From contig JBFGIA010000017.1 of assembly GCA_041577935.1 (NCBI GenBank), positions 1 through 30,597 of the forward strand: a stretch of DNA of 30,597 nt, in the 5' to 3' direction. Shown here one piece after another: positions 1-8,661 of this stretch. Source of the DNA: CAMYLR01 sp041577935. GTDB lineage: Bacteria; Gemmatimonadota; Gemmatimonadetes; JACCXV01; JAHWKZ01. The notes under the pieces were generated by a model. That model was not told the DNA's origin, did no database searches, and worked only from the letters and a program-made list of their open reading frames with translations. How positions within the stretch are numbered: the stretch's first letter is position 1; each line of letters begins with the position of its first letter. The translations under genes and the position numbers were made by a program.

Positions 1-384
1 CTCGCCGGTGTTGATCCCCAGATCGTTCCGGTTCTTGTCGTACCAATAGTGGATCGTGATCTCGTCACTTGGCGCCATCGGGTCGGCGTGCAGCCAGCGC
101 ACCAGGATCGGATCCGCTGTTTGCACTCTTAGCCAGCAGTAGGTGACGTTGCCGCTGACGCCCGGCCGTGGGTCGGGAGTGTTGCAGACAGGCGAGTCCG
201 CGGCCTCGACCACCGCGATCGCGAATTGAGTTGGCCACGTCGACCTCAGATACGCGATGTGGTCCGCCAGATCGTTCCCCGGCGAGAGCCGGAGCACGTG
301 ATCAGCCTGAGGGCGGGCCGCGGTCGGGCCGAGCAGGCCCAACCCGAGCCATAGCGTGAGCGCGCGGGCGAGCTTGGGCTTCAT
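1..384 (-). CDS. Secreted protein of unknown function, N-terminal part (runs off the left edge)
   Basis: Reading the minus strand from the ATG at 384, the frame stays open for 128 codons to the window edge, so the protein is incomplete. It begins with basic residues (MKPKLAR), then a hydrophobic stretch rich in Leu and Gly, and a plausible signal-peptidase site near TAARPQA, so export is likely. The mature part includes DHVLRLSPGND, then two cysteines (SPVCNTP and VTYCWL) about 20 residues apart that could form a disulfide, then an aromatic segment HYWYDKNRND. A G-rich run directly before the ATG may act as the ribosome site. The gene is divergent from the methyltransferase, with 74 nt between them. 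I do not recognise the family. That the frame is coding is inferred from codon pattern, signal peptide and lack of stops. Confidence 0.6.
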   Translation of the reverse strand, partial: MKPKLARALTLWLGLGLLGPTAARPQADHVLRLSPGNDLADHIAYLRSTWPTQFAIAVVEAADSPVCNTPDPRPGVSGNVTYCWLRVQTADPILVRWLHADPMAPSDEITIHYWYDKNRNDLGINTGE

Positions 385-458
385 TCCCCCGCTAAAACGG
401 CAAGCCCCGTGCCGAAGTTCGAACCTCCGCCGGGGCCCGAGCGACGGGGTATCTTTCC

Positions 459-1265
459 GTGGTGGTCATTGGAGGCAGCGACTATTACGACAAGACTCCA
501 GCCGCGGCCGCGCGGTACGACGCACTTCACGCAACTCAGAACGAGGACACCGCTTTTTACGTCGAGGAGGCTCGGAACCACGGCGCGCCGGTGCTCGAGG
601 TCGGGTGCGGCACGGGTCGAGTGACGCTGGCGATCGCCGAAGCCGGTGTCCGAGTCGTGGGCATCGATTCGAGCGCGCATATGTTGGAGGTGGCGGCGAG
701 CAAGCGAAGCCGAGTGCCGGAGGATGTCCAGAGGCGGATCGCTCTGGTGCGCGGTGACATGCGGAGTTTCGCGTTTCGGCGGACGTTCGCGCAGGTCTTA
801 ATGCCGTACCACGTGTTTCAGTCGATGCTCGAGATCACCGATCAGTTGGCGGCGCTGGCCGCGATTCGATCGGCGCTGACACCTAAAGGTCGGCTGGTGT
901 TCAACGTCTTTGACCCGCGCGTCGATCTGCTCGCCGGGGATAACCACGACCCGCTGCCGGTGCAGGACTCTGGCCGCGAGTACCGCGACGACCGTGGTCG
1001 GGTGCGCGAGCGCTTCACCGTGCGCTACGACCTGCCCGCTCAGTTGCTTGACGTCACGTTTATCTATGAGCGGTTGGATGATACCGGCGCGGTCGTTGCG
1101 AGAGAGTTCGAGCCATTGAGGTTGCGTTACTTTCACCGGTTCGAGATTGAACACCTGCTGCATCGAGCGGGTTATGTGATTGAGGCGCTGTACGGAGGGT
1201 GGAAGCGAGAACCGTTCGATCGGAACGGCCAAGAGATGATATGGACCGCGCGAAGGAGCGATTGA
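459..1265 (+). CDS. Class I SAM-dependent methyltransferase
   Basis: A soluble protein of about 268 residues with a Rossmann-type methyltransferase fold. Motif I is LEVGCGTGRV around residues 46-55, with the SAM-binding glycines, and the acidic ribose-binding residue is D70 in VVGIDSSAHML. The segment GRLVFNVFDPRVDLL near residues 144-158 fits the later core strands. The first 30 residues (SDYYDKTPAAAARYD) resemble the entry helix of UbiE/Tam-like enzymes. The substrate cannot be told from sequence. The chosen start is GTG at 459; a second GTG at 462 is equally possible, and the ribosome site is weak (GGGG at 446-449). The gene ends 2 nt before the moxR start, so it is probably co-transcribed with the MoxR group, although a functional link is not evident. 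Confidence 0.85.
   Translation: MVVIGGSDYYDKTPAAAARYDALHATQNEDTAFYVEEARNHGAPVLEVGCGTGRVTLAIAEAGVRVVGIDSSAHMLEVAASKRSRVPEDVQRRIALVRGDMRSFAFRRTFAQVLMPYHVFQSMLEITDQLAALAAIRSALTPKGRLVFNVFDPRVDLLAGDNHDPLPVQDSGREYRDDRGRVRERFTVRYDLPAQLLDVTFIYERLDDTGAVVAREFEPLRLRYFHRFEIEHLLHRAGYVIEALYGGWKREPFDRNGQEMIWTARRSD
1253..1258 (+). promoter_or_regulatory. Ribosome binding site that sets the moxR start
   Basis: AAGGAG lies 9 nt before the ATG at 1268. The frame is open further upstream, to a GTG at 1199 inside the methyltransferase gene. This site argues for the shorter product, which has only a few nucleotides between the two genes. Confidence 0.7.
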
Positions 1266-1267
1266 CG

Positions 1268-2296
1268 ATGGAAGCGCACCCCAAGCTCGAGCCAAAGTCG
1301 CCCGAGACCGATATCGAGACCGCCAAACGGTTGGTCACGGCGCGGACCGCGATCGACGATGCGGTCGGGCAGGTGATCATCGGGCAGGAGAGCGTTCGGG
1401 AGTTGCTTACGATCGCGCTCCTGGCCCGGGGCCACGGGCTGTTGGTCGGCGTCCCGGGATTGGCCAAGACGCTGCTCGTCCATACGCTGTCGCAGGCGCT
1501 CGATTGTCGCTTCAGCCGCATCCAGTTCACTCCCGACCTCATGCCGAGCGACATCACCGGCACTGAGGTCATCGAAGAGGACCCGGAAACCGGTAAGCGC
1601 AGCTTGCGGTTCCTGCCGGGTCCGATTTTCGCGCACGTGCTGCTGGCAGACGAGATCAATCGCACACCGCCAAAGACCCAGGCCGCCCTGTTGCAGGCGA
1701 TGCAGGAGCGTGAGGTCACAGCCGGCGGTGCGACCCACATGCTCGAGGAGCCGTTCTTCGTCCTCGCTACTCAGAACCCGATCGAGCAGGAGGGCACTTA
1801 CCCGCTCCCCGAGGCGCAGCTCGACCGGTTCATGTTCGAGTTGACGATTGGATATCCCGAGCGAGTCGAGGAGGTGGCGATCGTTCGGGCGACGACCGGG
1901 GAAGCGGTGACGGCCGTCGATCCCGTCGTATCGCGGGTCGAGCTGCTGTCGTTCCAGGATCTGGTGCGACGCGCTCCGGCCGACGATTCGGTGGTCGCTT
2001 TTGCGGTCGAGTTGGCGCGGCGAAGCCGTCCCGATCACCCCCAAGCGCCGGAGGCGATCCGCGAGTACGTGGGCTGGGGTGCAGGGCCGCGCGCCGGTCA
2101 GTTCCTGATTCTCGGAGCCAAGACGCGGGCCCTGCTCCACGGCCGGGTGGCCCCCGATCGGGCCGACGTCCGCACCCTGGCACCGGCGGTGTTTCGTCAT
2201 CGGCTGGTTCTCAATTACGAGGCCGAAGCCGCTGGAGTGACCGTGGACCAGCTGATCGCCGAGCTGGTGACGGCCGCTGATAGCGCGCCCAGCTAA
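1268..2296 (+). CDS. MoxR family AAA+ ATPase
   Basis: A 342-residue AAA+ ATPase of the MoxR/RavA group, thought to act as a chaperone that remodels or matures partner complexes with vWA domains. The Walker A motif is the MoxR form GVPGLAKT at residues 61-68. Walker B is LLADEINRT, with D128 and E129. Sensor 1 follows in VLATQNPIEQEGTYPLPEAQLDRF, a very characteristic MoxR block (given here in two overlapping parts: VLATQNPIEQEGTY and PLPEAQLDRF). Length and the C-terminal lid are normal. The start is set by AAGGAG at 1253-1258. The next gene, a DUF58 protein, starts 2 nt after the stop, and a BatA-like vWA protein follows. This is the standard MoxR, DUF58, vWA module, so these proteins probably work together at the membrane. 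The actual client is unknown. Confidence 0.93.
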   Translation: MEAHPKLEPKSPETDIETAKRLVTARTAIDDAVGQVIIGQESVRELLTIALLARGHGLLVGVPGLAKTLLVHTLSQALDCRFSRIQFTPDLMPSDITGTEVIEEDPETGKRSLRFLPGPIFAHVLLADEINRTPPKTQAALLQAMQEREVTAGGATHMLEEPFFVLATQNPIEQEGTYPLPEAQLDRFMFELTIGYPERVEEVAIVRATTGEAVTAVDPVVSRVELLSFQDLVRRAPADDSVVAFAVELARRSRPDHPQAPEAIREYVGWGAGPRAGQFLILGAKTRALLHGRVAPDRADVRTLAPAVFRHRLVLNYEAEAAGVTVDQLIAELVTAADSAPS

Positions 2297-2298
2297 CG

Positions 2299-3246
2299 AT
2301 GGGTCCGGTCGCCCCGCTCCGACCACCTACGCCAGAGCCGGCGCTCCTTCCGCCAGCCGAGCTGCTCGCCTTAGGCGGGTTGGACCTCATATCCCGGCTC
2401 GTGGTCGATGGCTACCTGAGCGGTCGGCATCGGAGCCCGAACCGAGGCGGGTCGCTCGAGTTCGCCGAGCACCGTCCCTACGTCCGCGGCGATGACCTGC
2501 GACGCGTCGACTGGAAAGTGTACGGCCGTACCGATCGCTTCTTCATCCGCCAAAGCGACGCCGAAACCAATCTCCGCGCTACGCTGGCGATCGATGCCAG
2601 CGCGTCGATGGGTTTTGGCGCCGGCGGACGGCCAACGAAATGGGCGTATGGCCGCGCGGTCGCGGCTGCACTTGCGCATTTGCTGCTGGCCCAGCACGAC
2701 GGGGTCGGGCTGGCGGTGTTTGACGCCGAGCTCAAGGCGTTTCTACCGCCGCGCGCCACCGAGGCTCAGCGCAGCCGGATCTTGGAGACCCTCGAAGGAT
2801 TGGAGCCGGCTGGTGAGACCGAGCCCGCGGAGCCGTTCCGGCAATTGGCCGAGCGGTTGCCCCAACGCGGTTTGCTGGTGTTGATCTCCGACTTGCTCGG
2901 ACCCCCGGAGGTCTTTCTCCCCGGGCTGCGGTACTTCCGGCAGCGGAGGCATGAGGTGGCCGTGTTTCATGTCCTCGACCCGGTCGAGCGTACGCTTAGC
3001 GGCTTGGGCGAGACCGGCGCGCTAGCGGACATCGAGACTGGACACGTCGTACGCGGCACCCCGGCGGCATTGGCAAGAGGTTATCGTGACGAGTTGGCCG
3101 CTCTCGAGGCCGCCTATCGAGCTCAGGCCCACGATCGGGGCTTCGATTTCGTATCGCTGACTACGGAAGAACCGCTGGGCGCGGCCCTCGCGCGATACCT
3201 CCACGGACGTCGCTTGACCCCGCCGGTTTCCACCGTAAACCGTTGA
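2299..3246 (+). CDS. DUF58 domain protein (vWA-like, MoxR partner)
   Basis: A 315-residue protein with the DUF58 signature EFAEHRPYVRGDDLRRVDW followed by KVYGRTDRFFIRQ (about residues 54-86). Immediately after comes a vWA-type metal site, D99-A-S-A-S103, in LAIDASASMGFG. Another hydrophobic strand, GLLVLISDLLG, fits the vWA fold. There is no signal peptide, so the protein is probably cytosolic or peripheral at the inner membrane. The ATG start is 2 nt after the moxR stop, pointing to translational coupling. Family knowledge places these proteins next to MoxR ATPases in envelope-stress or maturation modules; the molecular role is not established. Confidence 0.92.
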   Translation: MGPVAPLRPPTPEPALLPPAELLALGGLDLISRLVVDGYLSGRHRSPNRGGSLEFAEHRPYVRGDDLRRVDWKVYGRTDRFFIRQSDAETNLRATLAIDASASMGFGAGGRPTKWAYGRAVAAALAHLLLAQHDGVGLAVFDAELKAFLPPRATEAQRSRILETLEGLEPAGETEPAEPFRQLAERLPQRGLLVLISDLLGPPEVFLPGLRYFRQRRHEVAVFHVLDPVERTLSGLGETGALADIETGHVVRGTPAALARGYRDELAALEAAYRAQAHDRGFDFVSLTTEEPLGAALARYLHGRRLTPPVSTVNR

Positions 3247-3301
3247 TAGGCACCCTAGTTACTCCTTTTAGTCGAAGGGGACCGAAAGGGCGGCGATAGG
3301 G

Positions 3302-5260
3302 GTGCGGTTCCTAGCTCCGTATGCGCTTCTGGCGCTGCCGTTGGCGCTCGTGCCGCTCTGGCTCGCGTGGCGGTCGCAGCGATCACAGTCGCCGACCCGC
3401 TTCTCGTCGGTGTATCTGGTCGAGCGTGCTCGTCTGGACCCGACGCGGCACATCTTGACTCGCTCTCGCTGGGTCGAGTTGCTTCGCGCGTTGGTGATCG
3501 GCCTCGTTATCATGGCGGCGGCGCGTCCCGTCGGCCCCGGCTCCGGCGGTCCCGAGTCTCACTTTTCAACCCGGTTGGTGGTTGCGGTCGATGTTTCAGC
3601 AAGCGTTGGTCAGCGCCGCGAAGGGGTGACCGCCTGGTCGGCTATTCAAACCTGGGCCGACAGCCTGCTGGCCATGGTCGGTCCCGACGACGAGGCTGCA
3701 TTAGCGGCGGTTGCCGACGGGATCGTTGGCTGGTGGGATGGGCCGCCGGATACGTTGCGGAGACAGCTCACCGCGCTGGTCCCGACGGCCCGAGCGAGCG
3801 ACTGGCCGCGGACGCTGTCCGCGCTGGCCGGACGGTTGGAAGGCGACGGGGAGGGTTATCTGCTGACCGATGGAGCCCAGGGTCCTGGCGGTCGGCTGAC
3901 AAACGAGGAGTGGGCCGACCCGGTGGGCGGGTTGTCGAGTGGCCACCGGGTCGTCCGCACGTGGCAGCCCGGTCTGGGTGTAAACCGGGGTCTGGTCGCC
4001 GCCCAGCCAGAGCCCAGCGGCGAGGTGGCGCTTGGAGCCCGCACTTGGGGGCAGGAGGAGCCGCAGTCGTTGCTTGCCGGGCAATTGACGGGCGATCAGG
4101 TGATAAATGCGCAGCCCATTCCGGCAGATGGGAGTCTTGGGGCGGCGCGATGGGCGGTTGAAGACACCGCGACCTTCGCCCTGCTGGGGTCAGATCGGCT
4201 GGCGGCTGACGATCGGTTTTATATGGCCCGCGGCGGGCCGAGCGGTGTCTATAGGGTGGCACGGTGGGCACCACCGGATGAGCCTCCCGAGTCGGGCGCG
4301 CTGTTCTGGGAGGCCGCGCTGGCGGCGGCGCCCCGGGCGCCGCTAGTGGAGCAGACCGGTTCGCTAGCTGATCTCGTTGACCGGGCGCCCGATGTGGCGC
4401 TGCTGCCGCTGCGAAGCTACCGGACGGATCAAGCGGCGCTGCTGGCCGAACTCGCGCAGACCGGAACGCGACTGCTGTTTGCCCCCAGCTGCCCCGATCC
4501 GGCCTGTGTCCCCGATGGTGAATGGCTGCCCAACGGGGCGCTGGGCACACCGGCGTTGGCGTGGAGATTGGCTCCCGCCGATCGACGGGCCCGGCTGGCG
4601 GGCGAGCCGACCCCGGTTCAAGCCCCGGTTGTCGTTCCGGATCACTTGCTGGCTCGGGTGCCGGTCCGACCGGCGATCGACATCGCGCCGACGGCTTCCG
4701 ATTGGCGCTGGGAGTTGGCCACCGGCGCGCCGGCACTATGGGTCAAGGGCTCGGTTGCGGTTTGGCTGGTACCGTTCGGCCCGCCCGTGAGCCGAATCGG
4801 CACGACACCGGTCTTCGCGCTCGTGGCCGACGCCGTTATGGCGGCGTGGGACGCACGATGGCGGACCGCCGGTGGTAGCCTGCGGCCCGGCCAGTCGGTA
4901 CAGCTCGAGTCGAGCGGCGGCACGGTCATCGGCCCATTGCATGTCGCACCACTTGCCCGTTGGGAAGTCCCGCCCGGCGGAGTCGGGCCGGGCCTCGAGC
5001 GCGTCGGGCTCTACCGGGTGGACGGGGAACGGGCGAGCTTCGTGGCGGTCAACGGGGAGTCAGGCGAGGGCGACCTTACGCCGATCGACCCCGAGGCCTG
5101 GGAGGCCGCTTGGGGCGCCGCGCCGGTGAACGACGAGGCGTGGCGGGGAGAGCTGTTTCCGCGTCGACGCGGACCGGAGCTGCGGTCCTGGTTTCTGGCG
5201 CTCGCGCTGGTCGGCCTTGCCGTCGAGGCGTTCTTGAGGCACCGGGTTCTCAATAAATAG
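3302..5260 (+). CDS. BatA-like membrane protein with N-terminal aerotolerance domain and vWA site
   Basis: A 652-residue inner-membrane protein. It opens with the BatA N-terminal pattern: a first membrane segment at about residues 4-23, a basic loop with PTRFSSVYLVERA, and a second membrane segment at about 58-74. A vWA-type metal site follows, D98-V-S100-A-S102 in LVVAVDVSASVG. The long middle is Ala, Gly and Pro rich and probably periplasmic. A last membrane helix at about 628-645 (WFLALALVGLAVEAFL) is followed by a short basic tail, as in related proteins. The start is GTG at 3302, with only a weak G-rich ribosome site. The 55 nt gap from the DUF58 gene shows no clear promoter. The gene completes a three-gene MoxR module; separate BatB, BatC, BatD and BatE genes are absent here. 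Confidence 0.85.
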   Translation: MRFLAPYALLALPLALVPLWLAWRSQRSQSPTRFSSVYLVERARLDPTRHILTRSRWVELLRALVIGLVIMAAARPVGPGSGGPESHFSTRLVVAVDVSASVGQRREGVTAWSAIQTWADSLLAMVGPDDEAALAAVADGIVGWWDGPPDTLRRQLTALVPTARASDWPRTLSALAGRLEGDGEGYLLTDGAQGPGGRLTNEEWADPVGGLSSGHRVVRTWQPGLGVNRGLVAAQPEPSGEVALGARTWGQEEPQSLLAGQLTGDQVINAQPIPADGSLGAARWAVEDTATFALLGSDRLAADDRFYMARGGPSGVYRVARWAPPDEPPESGALFWEAALAAAPRAPLVEQTGSLADLVDRAPDVALLPLRSYRTDQAALLAELAQTGTRLLFAPSCPDPACVPDGEWLPNGALGTPALAWRLAPADRRARLAGEPTPVQAPVVVPDHLLARVPVRPAIDIAPTASDWRWELATGAPALWVKGSVAVWLVPFGPPVSRIGTTPVFALVADAVMAAWDARWRTAGGSLRPGQSVQLESSGGTVIGPLHVAPLARWEVPPGGVGPGLERVGLYRVDGERASFVAVNGESGEGDLTPIDPEAWEAAWGAAPVNDEAWRGELFPRRRGPELRSWFLALALVGLAVEAFLRHRVLNK

Positions 5261-5275
5261 AGTTGTAGAAGACCT

Positions 5276-8200
5276 ATGATGCGCATCCCGGCGATCGCCA
5301 CTCGGTTCCGCGCTTCGCCCAGCTATCGCGCTGTTCGTCGTGCGCTGGCGTCTGGTGGCTCGGTACACGCGAGCAACCTGGCCGGCTCGAGCAAAGCGGT
5401 CCTGGCAGCCGCGGTCGCCGAGGACCTGTCAGCGCCGGTGCTGGTGCTGACCGCTTCCACCGACACAGCCGAAACGTGGGCAACAGATCTCGAGGCACTG
5501 GCCGGCGAGACCAACGTTGGTCTCTTCCCGCAATGGGAGATCCTGCCGTACGAGGATCGCTCGCCGCAGCGGGAGATCGAGGGCCAGCGGCTGGAGTTCA
5601 TGGTTGGCCTGCTCGAACGAACGATCGCCATTGGGGTCGCACCGGCGCGGGCAGTCGCACAGCAGGTGTTGGCGCCAGCCGCGCTCAATACGCGGATCGT
5701 GCGCCTTGCGACCGGTGGGCGAGTCGATCTGGAGGACCTCGCTCGGCACCTCACCAAAATGGGCTTCGAGCGCGAGGCGATGGTCGCCGACGTCGGCACG
5801 TTCAGCGTCCGCGGTGGTATCGTCGACGTCTTCAGCTACCGCCACTCGCACCCGGTCCGGATCGAGTTGGCTGACGACGAGATCGCCTCGATCCGGTCAT
5901 TTGATTTGGCCACTCAGCGTTCGGTCGAGCCGCTCGACCGAGTCGAGATCCTGCCGGCTCGCGAACGCACCGCTTCGGGACCCGCCGACGAGTCTGACGA
6001 GGCCTCGGCCGCCAGTCAGGACCTCAGACCGGTGGCGGATTACCTGCACCCCGATTGTGTGATCGTCGTCGACGAGCCGGAACGCGTGAAGGCGGCGCTG
6101 GAACACGGTTGGGAGGAGGTCGTGCGCCGATACGATGAAGCCGATGATGATCGATCGCTCCTTCCACCGGACAAGTTGTACCTCGACCCCACCGGGGTAG
6201 AGCGCTCTATGGCTTCGTTTCGCCGGCTCGATGTCGAAGCGTTGCACATGATGAATCCCAAGGGTGGAGCAGCGTCGACCCGATTCGAGACCCGCGAGCC
6301 CGCGCCCATTCAAAGATCGGTACCGCGGCTGATCGAGTTGCTGCGCGACGATCTCGCCGGCCGCGCGCAACCGGTCATCCTGTGTGACAACTGGGGCCAA
6401 CTCGAGCGACTCGCGGAGCTGCTCCCGACCGATCTCGAAGCGGTGACGCTCGACGTCGGCGCGCTAAACGGTGGTTTTGTCGATGCTGATGCTGGCCTGG
6501 CGGTCTACACCGACCACGAGATCTTTGCCCGTCGCCGTCGTCCGCGCCGCCGCAGGCGCTACGCTTCGGCGCCAGCCGAACTCCACCTCACCGAGGTCGC
6601 GGCGGGTGACTTCTTGGTGCACCTCGATTACGGAGTCGGCCGCTACACGGGGCTCGAGCGACTGCGTCTTGCCGACCACGGCGAGGTCGAGGCGCTACGA
6701 CTCGAATACGACGCCGGCGAGGTCCTCTATGTACCCGTCGAGCAGATCGGACAGGTCGAGAAGTTCAGCAGCCCCGAGGGAACGGTGCCGTCGCTTCATC
6801 GACTGTCGTCCCCGCGCTGGGAACGACAGAAGGCGCGCACGAGGGCCGCGATCGCCGAGCTCACCGAGGAGCTACTCCAGCTCCATGCCAAGCGCGAGTT
6901 GGCGCCTGGCTTCGGGTTTAGCGCCGACACCGATTGGCAACGCGACATGGAAGCTGCGTTTGTCTACGAGGACACGCCCGATCAGCGAGCCGCGACGGAA
7001 GCGGTCAAGCGCGACATGGAGAGACCACGGCCGATGGACCGGTTGATCTGTGGCGACGTGGGCTACGGTAAGACCGAGGTCGCGATTCGGGCAGCGTTCA
7101 AAGCCGTCCAGGACGGTAAGCAGGTCGCCGTGTTGGCGCCGACGACGGTGCTCGCCGCGCAGCACCTGGAGACTTTTGGCGAGCGGCTAGCGGATTACCC
7201 AGTCAAAATCGGAATGCTGTCGCGATTCAACACACCGTCCGAGAATCGCACCGTGATCGAAGAGTTAGGAACAGGCGGGCTGGACATCGTGATCGGGACG
7301 CACCGGCTGCTGTCGCGCGACGTCGTGTTCGCGGATCTCGGGCTCATCGTCGTCGACGAGGAGCAACGCTTCGGGGTCCGGCACAAAGAGCGACTTCGTG
7401 CGCTCAAGACGAGCGTTGACGTGCTGACACTGTCGGCGACACCGATCCCGCGCACGATGCAGATGAGTCTCATGGGCCTGCGCGAGATGAGCTTGATCGA
7501 GACGCCACCGCGAGACCGAACCCCGATCGTGACGTGGGTCGCTCTCTACGACGAGGAGTTGATCGACGAAGCGATCCGGCGCGAGGTCGATCGTGGCGGC
7601 CAGGTGTTCTTCGTCCACAATCGTGTGCAGACGATCGACGCCACCCGGCGCCGCATCGAGCGACTGGTGCCCGACCTGCAGCTGGCGATCGCCCACGGGC
7701 AACTTCCCGGTCATCAGCTCGAGGCGGTGATGATGCGGTTCTTCCGGGGCGAGATCGACGTGCTGGTGACGACGGCGATCATCGAGTCCGGGCTCGACGT
7801 CCCGACCGCCAACACGATCATCGTCGATCGCGCCGACCGCTTCGGCCTGGCCGATCTGTACCAGCTTCGGGGGCGGGTTGGCCGCTCGCACCATCGAGCC
7901 TACTGCTACCTGCTTTCGTTACCGCGCCGAGCGATGACGCGCGACGCCGAACGGCGGCTCAAGGTGATCGAAGAGCACACCGATCTTGGAGCCGGCTATC
8001 GGATCGCGCTGCACGACTTGGAGATGCGCGGGGCGGGTGATTTGTTGGGCGCCGATCAGTCCGGTTTTATCGCCGCCGTCGGGTTTGAGACGTACCTGCG
8101 GTTGCTCGAAGAGACCGTGCGTGATCTCAAGGGCGAGGACGAGAAGGCCACCGCCCCACCGGAGTTGGTCTTCGATGGGGACGCGTATCTGCCCGCCGAG

Positions 8201-8611
8201 TACGTTCCCGACGACCAGCAGAAACTGGCCCTCTATCGCCGGCTGGCTCGGCTCCGCGAGGTGGGAGCGATCGACGACTTCGCGGCCGAGCTCGAGGATC
8301 GCTACGGCCCGCTCCCGGATCCGGCCCGGCATTTGTGCACGGCGGCCCGTTTCAAGGCCCTCGGCACGGCGGCTAGACTCGAGCGGCTAAGGCTCAAGCC
8401 GCACCGCGCAATGGCGGAACTGCGCTGGCCAGTGGGGGTAGAGCCTAGATTGAAGGCGATTCAGGCGGCCGCGGGTGAGTTGGTCGAACTGACAGTGCAA
8501 CGAGTCGAGCCTCTACACCTCGTGCTCGCCGCGCCGGACTACCCGACGTTGCTGGAAGTGCTCGAAGCCGGCTTGCGAGCCTGGGTGCCTGACTCTATCG
8601 TCACTTGTTGA
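5276..8611 (+). CDS. mfd: Transcription-repair coupling factor Mfd
   Basis: A 1111-residue Mfd, close to the usual 1150. It displaces RNA polymerase stalled at DNA damage and recruits UvrA. The N-terminal third is the UvrB-like module, with a degenerate P-loop region (NLAGSSKAVLA) that does not bind ATP in this family; FPQWEILPYEDRSPQ is typical. The RNA-polymerase-interacting CarD-like domain starts near residue 444 (GDFLVHLDYGVGRYTGLE). The helicase motor follows: Walker A GDVGYGKT at 593-600, DEEQ at 694-697, LSATPIPRTMQ from 719 and the RGRVGRS motif at 865-871. The C-terminal TRCF domain is present. ATG at 5276 or 5279 could be the start; the ribosome site is weak. The gene is 15 nt after the BatA gene and may be read through from it. 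Confidence 0.97.
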   Translation: MMRIPAIATRFRASPSYRAVRRALASGGSVHASNLAGSSKAVLAAAVAEDLSAPVLVLTASTDTAETWATDLEALAGETNVGLFPQWEILPYEDRSPQREIEGQRLEFMVGLLERTIAIGVAPARAVAQQVLAPAALNTRIVRLATGGRVDLEDLARHLTKMGFEREAMVADVGTFSVRGGIVDVFSYRHSHPVRIELADDEIASIRSFDLATQRSVEPLDRVEILPARERTASGPADESDEASAASQDLRPVADYLHPDCVIVVDEPERVKAALEHGWEEVVRRYDEADDDRSLLPPDKLYLDPTGVERSMASFRRLDVEALHMMNPKGGAASTRFETREPAPIQRSVPRLIELLRDDLAGRAQPVILCDNWGQLERLAELLPTDLEAVTLDVGALNGGFVDADAGLAVYTDHEIFARRRRPRRRRRYASAPAELHLTEVAAGDFLVHLDYGVGRYTGLERLRLADHGEVEALRLEYDAGEVLYVPVEQIGQVEKFSSPEGTVPSLHRLSSPRWERQKARTRAAIAELTEELLQLHAKRELAPGFGFSADTDWQRDMEAAFVYEDTPDQRAATEAVKRDMERPRPMDRLICGDVGYGKTEVAIRAAFKAVQDGKQVAVLAPTTVLAAQHLETFGERLADYPVKIGMLSRFNTPSENRTVIEELGTGGLDIVIGTHRLLSRDVVFADLGLIVVDEEQRFGVRHKERLRALKTSVDVLTLSATPIPRTMQMSLMGLREMSLIETPPRDRTPIVTWVALYDEELIDEAIRREVDRGGQVFFVHNRVQTIDATRRRIERLVPDLQLAIAHGQLPGHQLEAVMMRFFRGEIDVLVTTAIIESGLDVPTANTIIVDRADRFGLADLYQLRGRVGRSHHRAYCYLLSLPRRAMTRDAERRLKVIEEHTDLGAGYRIALHDLEMRGAGDLLGADQSGFIAAVGFETYLRLLEETVRDLKGEDEKATAPPELVFDGDAYLPAEYVPDDQQKLALYRRLARLREVGAIDDFAAELEDRYGPLPDPARHLCTAARFKALGTAARLERLRLKPHRAMAELRWPVGVEPRLKAIQAAAGELVELTVQRVEPLHLVLAAPDYPTLLEVLEAGLRAWVPDSIVTC

Positions 8612-8661
8612 CCGCCCCATCCGAATAGCGGCTTACCCGATACTCATACACGAGGTGTTCC

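Noticed and set aside
1172..2326. A 384-codon open frame on the minus strand opposite moxR (others of this kind at 10938-11900 and 15751-16422).
   Set aside because: The + strand carries complete, motif-bearing genes here. In high-GC DNA, antisense frames stay open because of codon bias; these have no family motifs or ribosome sites.
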